A stretch of 64,000 nt of DNA, from positions 1,922,001 through 1,986,000 of the forward strand of contig JAJFPB010000011.1 of NCBI GenBank assembly GCA_020881915.1, written 5' to 3'. Every line of letters begins with the position of its first letter. Position 1 is the first letter of the stretch. Below are positions 10,767 to 21,151 of this stretch, piece by piece. Position numbers and translations under genes: made by a program. Below the pieces are notes generated by a model. That model had not been told where the DNA came from and did no database searches. It saw nothing but the letters and a program-made list of their open reading frames with translations. The stretch comes from Paramyrothecium sp. XJ0827 (taxonomy: Eukaryota; Ascomycota; Sordariomycetes; Hypocreales; Stachybotryaceae).

Positions 10767-11428
10767 GGTCGAATAGTATATAACTGTGAAGATGTGAATA
10801 TCTACAATTAATGTTCTTATCGAAAGCGGTTACCGGCGTGACACAACCTAAAACCCTGTAGAAGACGTCCCGCAGGCACCAATGGGGAGGGGTATTCTGG
10901 GGTGATTCGCCAGTGGGCGCGCCCAGGCGCCCACCTATCAGTCGCCCTGCACGACTGGTGACCATTGACCCTAGCTGTGGCGTAAGCCTAGACGGGACTA
11001 GCATGTCTGAGTGCTCTTCTTGGCCAAGGTAAACTGGGAGAAGAACTGAAAAATCAAGCGGCAGCCCCCAATCAGCGGTTGCTACGGGGTAGAGCATCCT
11101 GACACTCTCCAAGCAAAGGTGCAAAAAAACAACAGAAAAACAGGGTCATCGCCAGGTCAATGCGGCCTGCGGTATCGTGCCAAAGGGCGAACTGTTTAGA
11201 TGCAAGCCGCCGCATGGCTTCATTCCCAGGCGACCTTCTCCACAACCCCGATCCAATCGTTTCCAGAGCAACTGCCATCCTCGTAAGCAGGTAGGCCCGG
11301 CAAGCGAGAACAACACTCAAATGCGACCATAACTGTCTCCTGGCAATCCGCACCACAGACTACTATTCTCTTGATCAACCAATGCCTACCTGGCATACAC
11401 ACAACGCTCGGCACCTACGACCCTAACG
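10767..11428. other. Upstream region of the kinase-like gene; no gene seen
   Basis: Minus-strand frames here lack conserved features. No clear TATA element was identified. Confidence 0.4.
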
Positions 11429-13888
11429 ATGGAAGGACACAGGGTGGCAGAGCTTGAGCGACGCTTGCGAGAGGCGGAGCGACGCGCCGAGGAAGCAGAG
11501 CGAGAGAGGCAGGAAGAGCGGCAACGAGCCGAGAAAGAACAACAACGAGCCGAGAAAGCAGAGCGAGAGAGAGAAGTAGAACGAGAACGAGCCGAGAAAG
11601 AACATCAACGAGCAGAGAAAGAACAGCAACGAGCCGAACTATCTGAGGAACAGACACGAGCAACTACCCTTGACGAGTACATTACCGCTTGCCATACATC
11701 AGTATTCTCCCGATTTTCTGTCGAAACGGATCCGAAATTCACATCCAAAGGCCCTATCACGAATCCCCGAAACAAGTGGTGCCCTACCAAAATCCAACCA
11801 TGGTCCGATTTCCTCTACAACCAAAGGACCATCTTCGGTACGCTCAACAGTACCTTCCCCGCCGAAACACGTATCTTCGAGAATAGGAACTTTCTTGAGG
11901 GGCTAGGAGAGAGGATTTCGAGACGCAAGATTGCCGACGAGAAGACGCTGGAATATTTCCTCCATAATAGCGTGGAAGACCCGGTTCGGAATATTATCGA
12001 GCAGCTGAAAAACGTCCCAAAGGCATCCAGCGCCTTCGACATCGGCAACGGCATCATCTTCGAAAACCATCCTCATGCGATTAGTGATGTTGCTGAGGAA
12101 GTGGTGGATAGAGAAACGCCGTCAACACCCCCACAAACGCCCAACCAGCGACACGACCCCCATCAGCTACGCGCCGATCAAATCTGCATCTACCGATCCG
12201 ACGATACACAATCATCAAGACGCACCATGCTCTATATTTCCGAGTACAAGCCGCCTCACAAGTTAATGGCTTCTCATCTTCGTCTCGGTCTCCGTCCCAT
12301 GGATATTTACAAGGAGGTTGTCAACCGGAAGACAATCCCAACGACGGTCGATCCAGCCGCTCGATTTCAATACTTCGCAGAAAGGTTGACAGCGTCTGCC
12401 GTCACACAAACATATCACTACATGATCGAGGGCGGTCTTGAGTACAGTCTTCTAACGACAGGTGAGACGATTGTATTTCTCACAATCAATTGGGATGATC
12501 CTGGCACGCTCTACTACCACCTGGCTGAGCCTGGCCCCGAGGCGGCCGCGGCGCACTCAGATCAGTTGCATCTCTGCACGGCCGTGGGTCAATACTTGAC
12601 TTTCACTCTCCTGGTCCTAGAGACACGGCATGAGCATGGGCAAGAAGAACGACAGAGAGCAACACAGACTCTGCATACCTGGGCGGAAGACTTTGAAACG
12701 ACGGTGCGGTCTATACCCGACAGTGAACGAACTGCGTCATCGGACGCATCATTTATTCCTGAGCCTACAACGTATCAAAACGTCGACCGGTCACCCATCT
12801 GCAAACGCCTCAGGAGGCGCATTTTCACTCAAGACCAGTGTGGTGACAGCTTATCCAAGGTAGACAATCACCCAGAGTCGTCAGATGATGATGAATCGTC
12901 TTCAAAGCCACCAGAAACACCGACCCCAAGTACAGGGAATGCTGGACCTCGAAGGAGCCAGCGGATCCTCGCGCGACGGCCGCGAAGGGGCGGAAGCCAA
13001 AGGGGAGGCAAAGGGGCGGATGATGCTGAGGCCGGGCCCGAGGCAGAAACCGATACAATATCTGCGGTGTCGATGTCTGCGATGTCTCAACGAGAGAACC
13101 CCTACTGTACGCAAAAATGTCTGCTTGGCCTAGTCAAGGGACAAAAGCTGGACCCAACATGCCCAAATGTGGGTCTTCACCGAGGGGATGGTGATAGCCA
13201 TCCTGTGGATCACACGCAGTGGCTCAGTTTGCTTCATCAGCAGCTCAAACAATCACTTGACGACGGCATTACGCCGCTGGGGCACAGCGGCGCACGCGGG
13301 GTCCTGTTCAAGGTGACATTACTTGCATACGGCTACACTTTCGTCAGCAAAGGCACGGTGCAAGCCTTTATCCCCGATCTTAAGCACGAGGCGGATGTAT
13401 ACAAGCGTCTTCTCCCAGCCCAAGGCAGAAACGTGCCAGTATTTCTAGGGGCCATCGACCTTCGCCAGATGAAGAAAATCTACTACTACGATCACCGAGT
13501 GTATGTGGTATACATGGCATTACTATCATGGGGAGGATGCAGCATCTCAGAAGCAGAGACGGCGGGAATCCCGAATGCCAAGCTACGCGAACTGGCCGTT
13601 CAGTCACTGCAAGCTATCCATCGACAGCGCGTTTGCCACAAAGATGTGCGGGATGCGAACATGCTTTTCAACGAGGAGACTGGTGTCATGATAATTGACT
13701 TTGAGCGGGCGGAGATGCTCGATCTGCAGCGTCAACCACTAGCGCCGATCATACCAAACAAACGGGCATGGGCGGGGCAGGGTAGACAGGGGAAGGAGGT
13801 GAAAAAGATGACTATGGGTAGGCACGGGTTTTCCAATGAAGTTGGGGAGCTAAAAGCAATATTTGCTCAGAGACACAGAGTTAGCTAG
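11429..13888 (+). CDS. Coiled coil - PD-(D/E)XK-like - kinase-like protein, 819 residues, single exon
   Basis: Residues 1-75 are an almost pure E/R/K/A/Q coiled coil built of RAEKEQQ- and EREREVE-type repeats. Residues about 80-420 form a domain with RADQICIY (D250) followed by ISEYKPPHKL (E272, K274), the D...ExK signature of PD-(D/E)XK nuclease folds. Residues 480-590 are low-complexity, with acidic, proline and RR-rich parts. The C-terminal part (about 615-800) is kinase-like: K641 (VSKGT), E654 (KHEADVYKRL), HKDVRDAN (D739, N744) and IDFERA (D757, DFE in place of DFG). All ATP- and metal-binding residues appear present. The frame is intact although both sides are transposon debris. The architecture recalls fungal nuclease-kinase conflict proteins and Crinkler-like C-termini; the nuclease call is motif-based inference. 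Confidence 0.7.
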   Translation: MEGHRVAELERRLREAERRAEEAERERQEERQRAEKEQQRAEKAEREREVERERAEKEHQRAEKEQQRAELSEEQTRATTLDEYITACHTSVFSRFSVETDPKFTSKGPITNPRNKWCPTKIQPWSDFLYNQRTIFGTLNSTFPAETRIFENRNFLEGLGERISRRKIADEKTLEYFLHNSVEDPVRNIIEQLKNVPKASSAFDIGNGIIFENHPHAISDVAEEVVDRETPSTPPQTPNQRHDPHQLRADQICIYRSDDTQSSRRTMLYISEYKPPHKLMASHLRLGLRPMDIYKEVVNRKTIPTTVDPAARFQYFAERLTASAVTQTYHYMIEGGLEYSLLTTGETIVFLTINWDDPGTLYYHLAEPGPEAAAAHSDQLHLCTAVGQYLTFTLLVLETRHEHGQEERQRATQTLHTWAEDFETTVRSIPDSERTASSDASFIPEPTTYQNVDRSPICKRLRRRIFTQDQCGDSLSKVDNHPESSDDDESSSKPPETPTPSTGNAGPRRSQRILARRPRRGGSQRGGKGADDAEAGPEAETDTISAVSMSAMSQRENPYCTQKCLLGLVKGQKLDPTCPNVGLHRGDGDSHPVDHTQWLSLLHQQLKQSLDDGITPLGHSGARGVLFKVTLLAYGYTFVSKGTVQAFIPDLKHEADVYKRLLPAQGRNVPVFLGAIDLRQMKKIYYYDHRVYVVYMALLSWGGCSISEAETAGIPNAKLRELAVQSLQAIHRQRVCHKDVRDANMLFNEETGVMIIDFERAEMLDLQRQPLAPIIPNKRAWAGQGRQGKEVKKMTMGRHGFSNEVGELKAIFAQRHRVS

Positions 13889-14469
13889 CAAGGCAGAGAG
13901 GTTCAGAGAATCTCACGCTGGACGTACAGATTCCACCTAGCTGGTTAGGACGGACCAGAGCATATAGGGCTGGAACCGAATCGGGTTTTACTACCAATCA
14001 CATGTACCTGCTTACTGGTCATCTGGGTCGTGTAGGTCGTTTGCAACTTGGTGATCTGTTCCGCCTCGGATGGCGACGTGTCGTGCCCTATCGTTCCTGC
14101 GTCGTGGATGGCAAGGAAATAGACTCTTTATCGTCGACGAGGTGAGCAGGGCTAACACTCCTGGGACACAGCTAGTCCGAGGATACAGTCAGTCCTGGGG
14201 CACAGACGGTCCAGGGACATTAACTGGTCCTAGGATGCAGCCGGTCCGGGGACACAGTCGGTCTAGGACTTTTTTTCTTTCTCTTTCATTCATTTAACTC
14301 GAGGCCCCATCTACCCGAATGATAGTTAACCAATTATAGTGCAAAACCCGTACAACTCCGAGGCACCAGGCGATTCCCTAATTCGTTAACGCAGCAATAA
14401 CGTTCAATTTGCATGGTTTAATTTGCCAGGAAGAGAAAACCCTCCAACACCAGCGAGAACGAAATTTTT
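13889..14469. other. Intergenic with a degenerate minisatellite
   Basis: At about 14160-14272 five or so imperfect units recur with the core CAG(T/C)CGGTCC(T/G)GGGACA, spacing about 17-34 bp. The rest shows no gene. Confidence 0.5.
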
Positions 14470-16600
14470 AAAATCAGCCAATCGTAGCAGCGCAACACCC
14501 GTCCGAAGGGTCAATTGGATTGCCAGGAGTCGGTCGCATCGCCCAAGTGCGACACAGGCATAATGGCAGCGCCGTGGCCCCCGGCTCCGGACTGGACAGC
14601 CAATTACCGAGAGCACGCCACACAACTAAGCCGATACCTACAATCTGCAGTGACCTTCATCGACACCACGAATGGACAACCCCTCGAACCGCTTGCTGTC
14701 AGGGCGACCCTGATGAGCGTTTTGACTTTTCTCATCAAGCTGTCCAAGACCCCCGATCTCGACCATGTTTACAAAGCTGTACAAGCCGCACACACCGAAA
14801 CGAAAATAGCCGCAGAAAGCACTGTTCGCGCCATAGGCAACGTCACAACCGACTTAAAGAAAACAGATACACTAGTCCAGAAGACCATAGAAGGGATGAA
14901 AGAGACCACGGCGACCGCAGAACAGGCAAAGGATGCCGCTAAAGAAGCCGTGGAGATCAGCAAAACAACATTGAACATGGTGAGGGAGATGACGCTCGCA
15001 AACCAGCAGCACCAAACCAACATACGCTAGCGTCGCAGCGAGAGGCGGCCTGGCATCTAGCATGCACAACCCCCAAGATCGCAGAACACTGGCAACACAG
15101 CCGCAGCGCGAAATCATTGTGAACATTAGAGACCCTGTGACCATTGTGAACTTTAGGGCCATGACCCCGCGTGCTCTCAAGGCGCACATAGACCGTGCTA
15201 TTGAGCAGAGTGGTAACGAACACATTGCCAAGATCAAGATTGCCTCCATCAACCAGTTAAAGAGTGGTGACCTGAGCATTAAGGCAGCAACCACAGCTGA
15301 CATGGAGATCTTGAGGCAGTTCGTAGGGGACTGGGAACAACGGATCGGCAATGCTTGTATAGTCCATACTCCTACGGCGTGCTAGCACATGGCGTTCGGA
15401 CTAGCTCGATGAACATGGAGCGGTTTGAAGAGGTTAGAGATAGTATCCTTCAGGAGAATAAACCGTTCATCCCTACCGCGGAGATCAAATACATAGGATG
15501 GCACACGCGAAACTCCCGTACAAAGACGGCATCGTCCATTGTGGTGGAGTTCACGCGGGCTGAAGATGCCAACAAGATCATAGACGAAGGGCTGATCTGG
15601 CAAGGGGAAGTCTTTCAATGTGAACGATACGACAGGCAGTGCAGATTGAGGCAATATGGCCATATAGGAACCCAGTGCAGGGCTAACGTGACATGTGGCT
15701 ATTGCGCTCAACCTCACCGAACGAAGGAATGCCCAACGAGGAACGACAAGGATGTACCGCGAAAATGTGCAGCTTGCCAAGATTCGCACGAGGCATGGAA
15801 TCCTCTATGCCCGGTCAGGAAGCAAGAATTACTGAAGGTTAAAACGGCATACAACATGCGACCTAGATATACCCCGTCTCGGAAGAAAGGACTAGGCCGA
15901 CCGTAGAGGCGATGTCTCAGAGCCAGCCTACCCTCAGGAGCATCACATTGACACCAAGCCAACGACCTGGTCGAAGCAGATCACCAAACAAGCGAGGCCA
16001 AAAGAGGCTAAGCCCAGACAACAGCCAGAAGGATCAAGAGAATGGGGGAAATGAAATCGTAGTTTTCTCGGACGACCAACTGGAGGGTGTTAGAAAATCG
16101 AAAGACACAGTGATGGCTACCCTTCTACGAGATCCTCGGATAACGGAATACGACATACTGGCGATCCAGGAACCATGGCGCAACGCTTTCCAGGAAACGA
16201 CACATCACCCGGCCAAGGACGAGTTCTTTCTGTGCTACCCGAAGAACACCGACAACCTCCCAGCCCGAGTATGCTTCTTCGTAAACAAGAGGCTCAGTAA
16301 CTCAAAATGGCACTTGAAAGAATATAGCCGGGATCTATGCAGTATAATACTCAACACTGGCGAGAATGGCACAGAAACAATTACAGTGAGCAATATCTAT
16401 AACCCGCCACAGAGCACAGACAACAGAACAAGCACCATCGCCCATCTAGGGAGACTTCTAGACAATATGATAGGCAGGGAACACATCGTCGTGGGGGACT
16501 TCAACCTACATCACGAAATATGGGGTGGAAGCATAAGACGATGCCCGGAAGCTGAGACTGAGGAACTCATCAAGATCATGGACTTCGTCGGTACTGTCAA
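14470..16600 (+). mobile_element. Tad-type LINE, 5' part (ORF1 and endonuclease of ORF2)
   Basis: Order: a coiled-coil ORF1 start (14515-15030), an RNA-binding middle part (15062-15385), and a zinc-knuckle region (15355-15906) with CRLRQYGHIGTQC, CGYCAQPHRTKEC and CAACQDSHEAWNPLC. Then comes the ORF2 apurinic-type endonuclease (15912-16600) with AIQEPW and GDFNLHHEIWGG. ORF1 is split over three frames, so the copy is dead. The sequence stops abruptly at 16600 inside the endonuclease and continues as the 3' end of a Copia pol. LINEs normally lose their 5' end, so a 3' loss points to rearrangement. The matching LINE 3' end lies at 53461-53900. Confidence 0.8.
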
Positions 16601-16612
16601 GCCCGAATAGCT

Positions 16613-17905
16613 TTACTCGTCCGGTCCGACAACTCCCAGAGCCTTCCGGAACACCCGAAAACGATCCTTGGGGGGTGCTTTTGTGAGTCCATCAGCCACT
16701 TGTTTGTCGGTCGGGATATATTTCATCTCAACCTCTCCGCTGGCCGTCTTTTCTCGCACAAAATGCTCTTGAATTGCAATGTGCTTCGTACGGGAGTGGT
16801 ACTGGGGGTTCTTAGCCATCGCTATGGCACCCTGATTATCGCCGTAGATGATTGTAGCAGCTAATTGGTTTGTGGCATCTACGCCTCTCAAGAGTTCTTG
16901 TAGTAAGGTCCGCAGCCAAATGGCCTCCTTAGTTGCCTGAGTCTGCCCCATGTATTCGGCCTCGCAAGTAGACAGGGCCACCGACTGCTGCCGCTTTGCA
17001 GCCCAGCTGATTGCACCGCTGCCGATATTGAAGATATACCCGGCAGTGGACCGTCGAGTCTCGGTGTCTCCGGCCCAGTCAGAGTCCGTATATCCCGTCA
17101 ATGGGCGAAGGTCTCCTTGGAACTTGAGCTTGAAATCGCAGGTTCCTCGTAGGTACCTCATGATGCGTTTCACCGCGGCTTCGTGAGTCTTAGTAGGTTT
17201 AGCGAGATAACGGCTGCAGAGCGAGACGCCGAATGCAATGTCTGGTCTGGTGCCCAGCATTGCGTACATCAGACACCCGATTGCTTTGGCGTACCAGTGC
17301 TTGCGATCTGAGTTGGCTTCGTCCTCGTCAAGCGCGGGTTCTAGCTTCGCCGTTGCCACTGGGGTCGCAGTCGGTTTGGAGTCCCATAGTCCGAATTCCT
17401 CCAGGACTTTCTCAATGTACCCCTCTTGTGACAGGCTCAGTATCCGCTGTCTGCGGTTTCGAGTAATAGACATGCCTAGGTAGAAATGGCAGGGCCCAAG
17501 GTCTGTCATGCTGAACCGCTTGTTGAGGCTTTGTTTAATCATTTCAATGTCCCCCTTTGATGGGCCTGCGATGAGCAAGTCATCCACGTAAACGGCAATG
17601 TAGGTTTGGTCTTTGACGAAGACGCCCATGTCGGAAACAAGAGGCTGGAACCCCTGCTCTTGGAGGAACAAAGCGAGAGTCTGGTACCATATTCTGGGTG
17701 ATTGCTTTAACCCGTATAAGGCCTTTCGCAGTTTCCAGACTCTTCCGGTTCCGTCATCGAAACTCTCTGGCTGCCCAACGTAGATCTCTTCGTCGATATT
17801 CCCGTAGAGAAAAGCAGTTTTGACGTCCATTTGTTCGAGCTCGAGGTCAACGTTCGAGGCTCCACCTCGTCTTCCAAGGAAGCCGCAAGATTGACATGAG
17901 CGCAC
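16613..17905 (-). pseudogene. Copia reverse transcriptase - RNase H
   Basis: Contains LELEQMDVKTAFLYG, the catalytic YVDDLLI, GLKQSPRIWY, and the RNase H motifs TGYTDSDWAGD, STCEAEYM and YGDNQGA, ending VVGPDE. The usual N-terminal ~100 residues of the RVT_2 domain are not visible between this frame and the spacer upstream (which ends near 17.9 kb), indicating an internal deletion. Frames also change there, so the polyprotein is not continuous. Confidence 0.9.
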
Positions 17906-19127
17906 ACGAGGTTAGTAAGAGTATTGGCTCCTAGGAGTAGGTACCTCGAAGGAAGTTTTGCCTTGGTCGATCTCTGTGAGACCCGGAACTCTTCATCTCG
18001 GTATGGCGCCTCGGTTGAGTCAAGAGGAGGTTCAGATGTTCGCACGTTGATGGTTTCTGCTTCATCTTCCGACGTAGTCTCCTCAACCTGTGGGGTAATG
18101 TCGTGTCGTGACGGAGCTGTCCTCTTGGGCGAAAGCTCTATTTCCGAATACAAGGTGGGACCTTCGCTTCTCGTTTTCTTTGATCCAATAGGTGTTCCCG
18201 CCGATGTGTTGTGGAAGCTGGATTCGTCGAAGATGACGTTGTTGGCGATGAAGACTCGATTCTTGTCGTCCATAACGATGTAGTTACTAGAGCCTTGATA
18301 TCCAAGAAGTCGACATTGAATCGTCTTCTCACGCAGTTTTTGTCTCTTGGCGGGTGGCAATACTGCCCAGCCATTTGCGCCAAGAACACGGATGTGAGAG
18401 AGGTCTGGTTTGTCTCCGAACCATGCCTCATAGGGGTCTTGTTAAGGACCTTGCTGGGGCTCCTATTCCGTACGTACACAGCCGCGTAGAGGATATAGGG
18501 CCAAAGGTTTCGCGGCAAGTTTGATCGCTCGAGTGTGGGAGTAACCTTCTCCTGAAGCACTCGATTGAAGGCCTCCGCAACCCCGTTCTGCTCATGCTGA
18601 TCGGTCGCGGTATAGCGAATCATGATGCCCTTGTTATCGCAAAAGGTGCATAGCTGGTCACTGCGGTTTTCGCCACCCTGGTCGACGTGGAGGTAATGGC
18701 ATCGACGTTCCGGTCTCTCGTATGTGTCGAGGAGGTGTTTGAAATGTCTCGTGAACTCGGACTTTTCCTTGACTGCGTATGCCCAGCCCATGCAGGTAAA
18801 GTCGTCCACGAAGACAATCCAATATCGCGAGCCGTTATATGCTCTGTCGGGAAAGGGTCCTGCAATGTCTGCATCGACGCATTCTAACGGATACGTTCCT
18901 TTGCGGATTGACTTTCGGTGTGGTCGCTCTTTCTGTTTCCCAACTATACATGGTTCGCAGTTTCGGCCGCGTTGAATCGGGTGAATGCCGTGTGCCATTC
19001 CCTTCAGGGCTTTGATTCCGTTCTCGCTCAGATGGCCGAGTCTTTCATGCCATATTTGAAGTTCGGGGTCGCTAATAGCCAGTGACGCCAAGGCAGCGTT
19101 GATTGCTTCATTCTGGTTGGTCCACAA
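17906..19127 (-). pseudogene. Copia integrase and spacer region
   Basis: The GAG-pre-integrase motif WHERLGHLSENGIKALKG is followed by CEPCIVGKQ and the integrase core. The core carries the acidic triad in DADIAGPF, HVDQGGEN and QHEQNGVAEAFN. A second overlapping frame (18360-17707) carries the integrase C-terminal part RLLGYQGSSNYIVMD and a variable spacer. A frame change near 18.3 kb and another near 19.12 kb interrupt the polyprotein. Confidence 0.85.
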
Positions 19128-20484
19128 CGTAGATCCCTGATCGTACAGTTGCTGTCAGAACTACTCGGTTGTCATGCACCACCGTGGCTTGGTTGTTGTC
19201 GAAAGAGATCTTTGCCCCCTTCCTTGTTAAAGCAGATATCGAAACAAGGTTGACACGTCCTTCTGGGGAGTATACTGAGTTTTCGAGAGCTAGTTGTCGC
19301 GGGCTACCAAGTCCTTTTAGCCGTAGGATATAGTTTCCCAGTCCCTGAGGGGTGATTTGTGCCTCGCCGATTCCAACCGTCTGTCCGCCGCTCCAGGGGC
19401 GAAGGGTACTGAAGTTATCCCTTTTGCAAAAGGTGTGCATCGAAGCTCCGCTATCCAGCACATGCACTTGCTCGAGCAAATCACTCAACCCTTGGCCCTG
19501 GTATGCCATGAGCTGTATGACAGGCTCGGCATGGATGGCGAGAGCATTCGTAACTTCGTCTTGGTCCGCATTTCTGGCTCGATTACTGGTCCTTGGGTGA
19601 TCTTGGCGCTGCTTTCTTCTGTATCGCCTATCGTTCAAGCGTTTCTTAAGCTCTGGGTGAAGTAACCAGCAGGCATCTGAGGTATGCCCAAGCTTCTTGC
19701 AGTAGCTACAGGTCGTGAGGTTTTGCTCCCTGATAGCAGCGACCATGGCAGCATGCCTGACTCCCTCTTCGTCTTGGTCCTGTTGCTGCATCCGCTGGCT
19801 ATGTTCTTCCTGCTCGGCAGCTCTAGTGGCTTCTTCAATAGTAGTAGCTGCTTTGATGATGATGCCCTCGAGATTCCGTTCGGGTAGCGGGCTATGGCTC
19901 TGAAGAAATGCAGTGAGGAATACATGATACTTGGGTCCAAGACCACTGAGGAACTTATCCATCAGTTGTGGCTCTCCGATTTGACTGGTTTCGTCTAGTT
20001 GAAGGATTTGGTCTCGGGCCTTCCGTAATTGCCGAGAGAAGTCAGATACGTTTTCGCAGTTGTCCAGAGTAAGTCGATCAAGCCTTTGCTGGAGGTCGTG
20101 GAATACACTACTGCCCTTGGGTTTGAAGTGTTGCTCCAACGTTTTGAGGATGTTGGCTACGTTATTGAGACCTTGGACTTCCTGTTTGGGACGGAAACCA
20201 AGTCGATAACGGACTGCCCCGCACGCCCGAGCTTGTCTCTGGTGCCAAGCATCTAGCTTTTCTTCGAAGTCGACTTCCGAGAGACTTCCTTGCACCGGTG
20301 GGTCTCGTTTTCTCTCCAGGAGATCGCCATAGCCAGACAGGGCCAATAGGTCTCGGATTTCCTCGTTCCAGTTGATCCAGCCTCCAGAGGATTCGAGTTT
20401 GGCAACTCCGGAAAGGTTTCCGCTTAGGCTCGAGTCTTTACCTTCTGACATATTGGAGTAACGTACAGTTCGGTTCAAAAGCAC
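19108..20484 (-). pseudogene. Copia gag and protease
   Basis: A 458-residue frame with a gag segment (WINWNEEIRDLLALSG), a CCHC zinc knuckle (CSYCKKLGHTSDACW) and the aspartic protease active site VLDSGASMHTF. It starts from an ATG at 20484; a second ATG follows 12 residues later. This frame is intact, but it is separated from the integrase by a frame change. That could be natural frameshifting or decay. Confidence 0.85.
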
Positions 20485-20696
20485 CTTCCTCTGTAAACAA
20501 TCTTTGTTCTTAATTTTAGGACTAACCCCGCGTCTTTGTCCTTAAAGAGAGGAAGGTGAATTTGTACCAAACTGTAATGTGATGTGTTGACGTTGTTTAG
20601 TTGTTTTCGACGAAAGTAGAGGTAAGACAAGGGGTCCAGCCTGTCCTTTTCACAGATAGCAGCGGCAGGCTATCAAGGCCAGCGAGAAGTATGGCA

Positions 20697-20805
20697 CAAG
20701 CAGCGAGGAACTGACGGAAACAGCGAGGAGATTGACGGAAACAGCGAGAAGCTGCCGGAAACAGCGAGAAGCTGCCGGAAGCGGCGTGAAGCGGACGGAA
20801 CCATG
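20697..20805 (-). repeat. About 20-bp tandem repeats in the Copia leader
   Basis: Roughly five imperfect units with the core GGAAACAGCGAGAAGCTGCC lie between the 5' LTR and gag. Such leader repeats may vary in copy number between copies. Confidence 0.7.
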
Positions 20806-21022
20806 GTGAAGTTGGTGTTCCACAACTCAACCCCCCGTTGTGATACTTGGTAATGATCAAGCTGTGGGTTTTTCGTATAGGAGACAGGAAGATAAGGATC
20901 CTGATCGTGGCAGCATCCAAGGTCACTGTTGAGTCTCCAGTGCAGTGGAAGGGACTGTAAGGTCCTTGTGAGTAAGGGATAGATGATTAGATAGGAGACT
21001 CAGCTTTTTAGATTTAGTTTAG

Positions 21023-21040
21023 CCGTCCGGGCTCATAACC
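21023..21040 (-). other. Copia primer-binding site matching the initiator tRNA-Met anticodon arm
   Basis: Directly beside the inner LTR edge the plus strand reads CCGGGCTCATAACC, with the CAT anticodon inside. This is the anticodon region of initiator tRNA-Met and not its 3' end. Drosophila copia and Candida Tca elements are known to prime from such an internal, cleaved half-tRNA. Confidence 0.8.
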
Positions 21041-21151
21041 TGTTGAAATGGAAAGATTGCAGGTTACTTATTACACAATGAGAGGTGGAAGAGTCACCGC
21101 TTATATACAGTTTGCCACAGACTTGATCGTCCACACACGTGACCTCCAACA
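21041..21151 (-). repeat. Copia 5' LTR, 111 bp
   Basis: Begins TGTTGGAGG and ends TTTCAACA on the minus strand, with TG..CA termini and a TATATAAG promoter element inside. It is identical at all 111 positions to the LTR at 57868-57978. It is followed outward by the target duplication ATGTC (21152-21156). Confidence 0.95.

Larger units (their letters stand above)
16601..21151 (-). mobile_element. Copia LTR retrotransposon: 5' LTR, leader, gag-pol; 3' LTR missing here
   Basis: Minus-strand order: 5' LTR (21151-21041), primer-binding site, leader with tandem repeats, gag-protease, integrase, spacer, reverse transcriptase-RNase H. At 16601 it is cut 14 nt after the pol stop and joins LINE sequence. 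The outer LTR edge abuts ATGTC and then MULE sequence, so it is inserted in a MULE transposase gene. The missing 3' LTR is at 57868-57978. The part 16601-17623 is repeated inverted at 56023-57045. Confidence 0.9.

Noticed and set aside
11415..11663. Minus-strand hydrophobic Leu/Ser-rich frames at the start of the kinase-like gene
   Set aside because: These are the antisense of the E/R coiled-coil repeats, which automatically read as Leu/Ser/Phe-rich.
14160..14272. CRISPR-like array
   Set aside because: Units are degenerate and contiguous without unique spacers, and the genome is eukaryotic; it is a minisatellite.
16950..17483. Plus-strand frames inside Copia and the matching frames at 56164-56697
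   Set aside because: They are antisense shadows of RNase H coding sequence; they recur in both copies only because the DNA is repeated.
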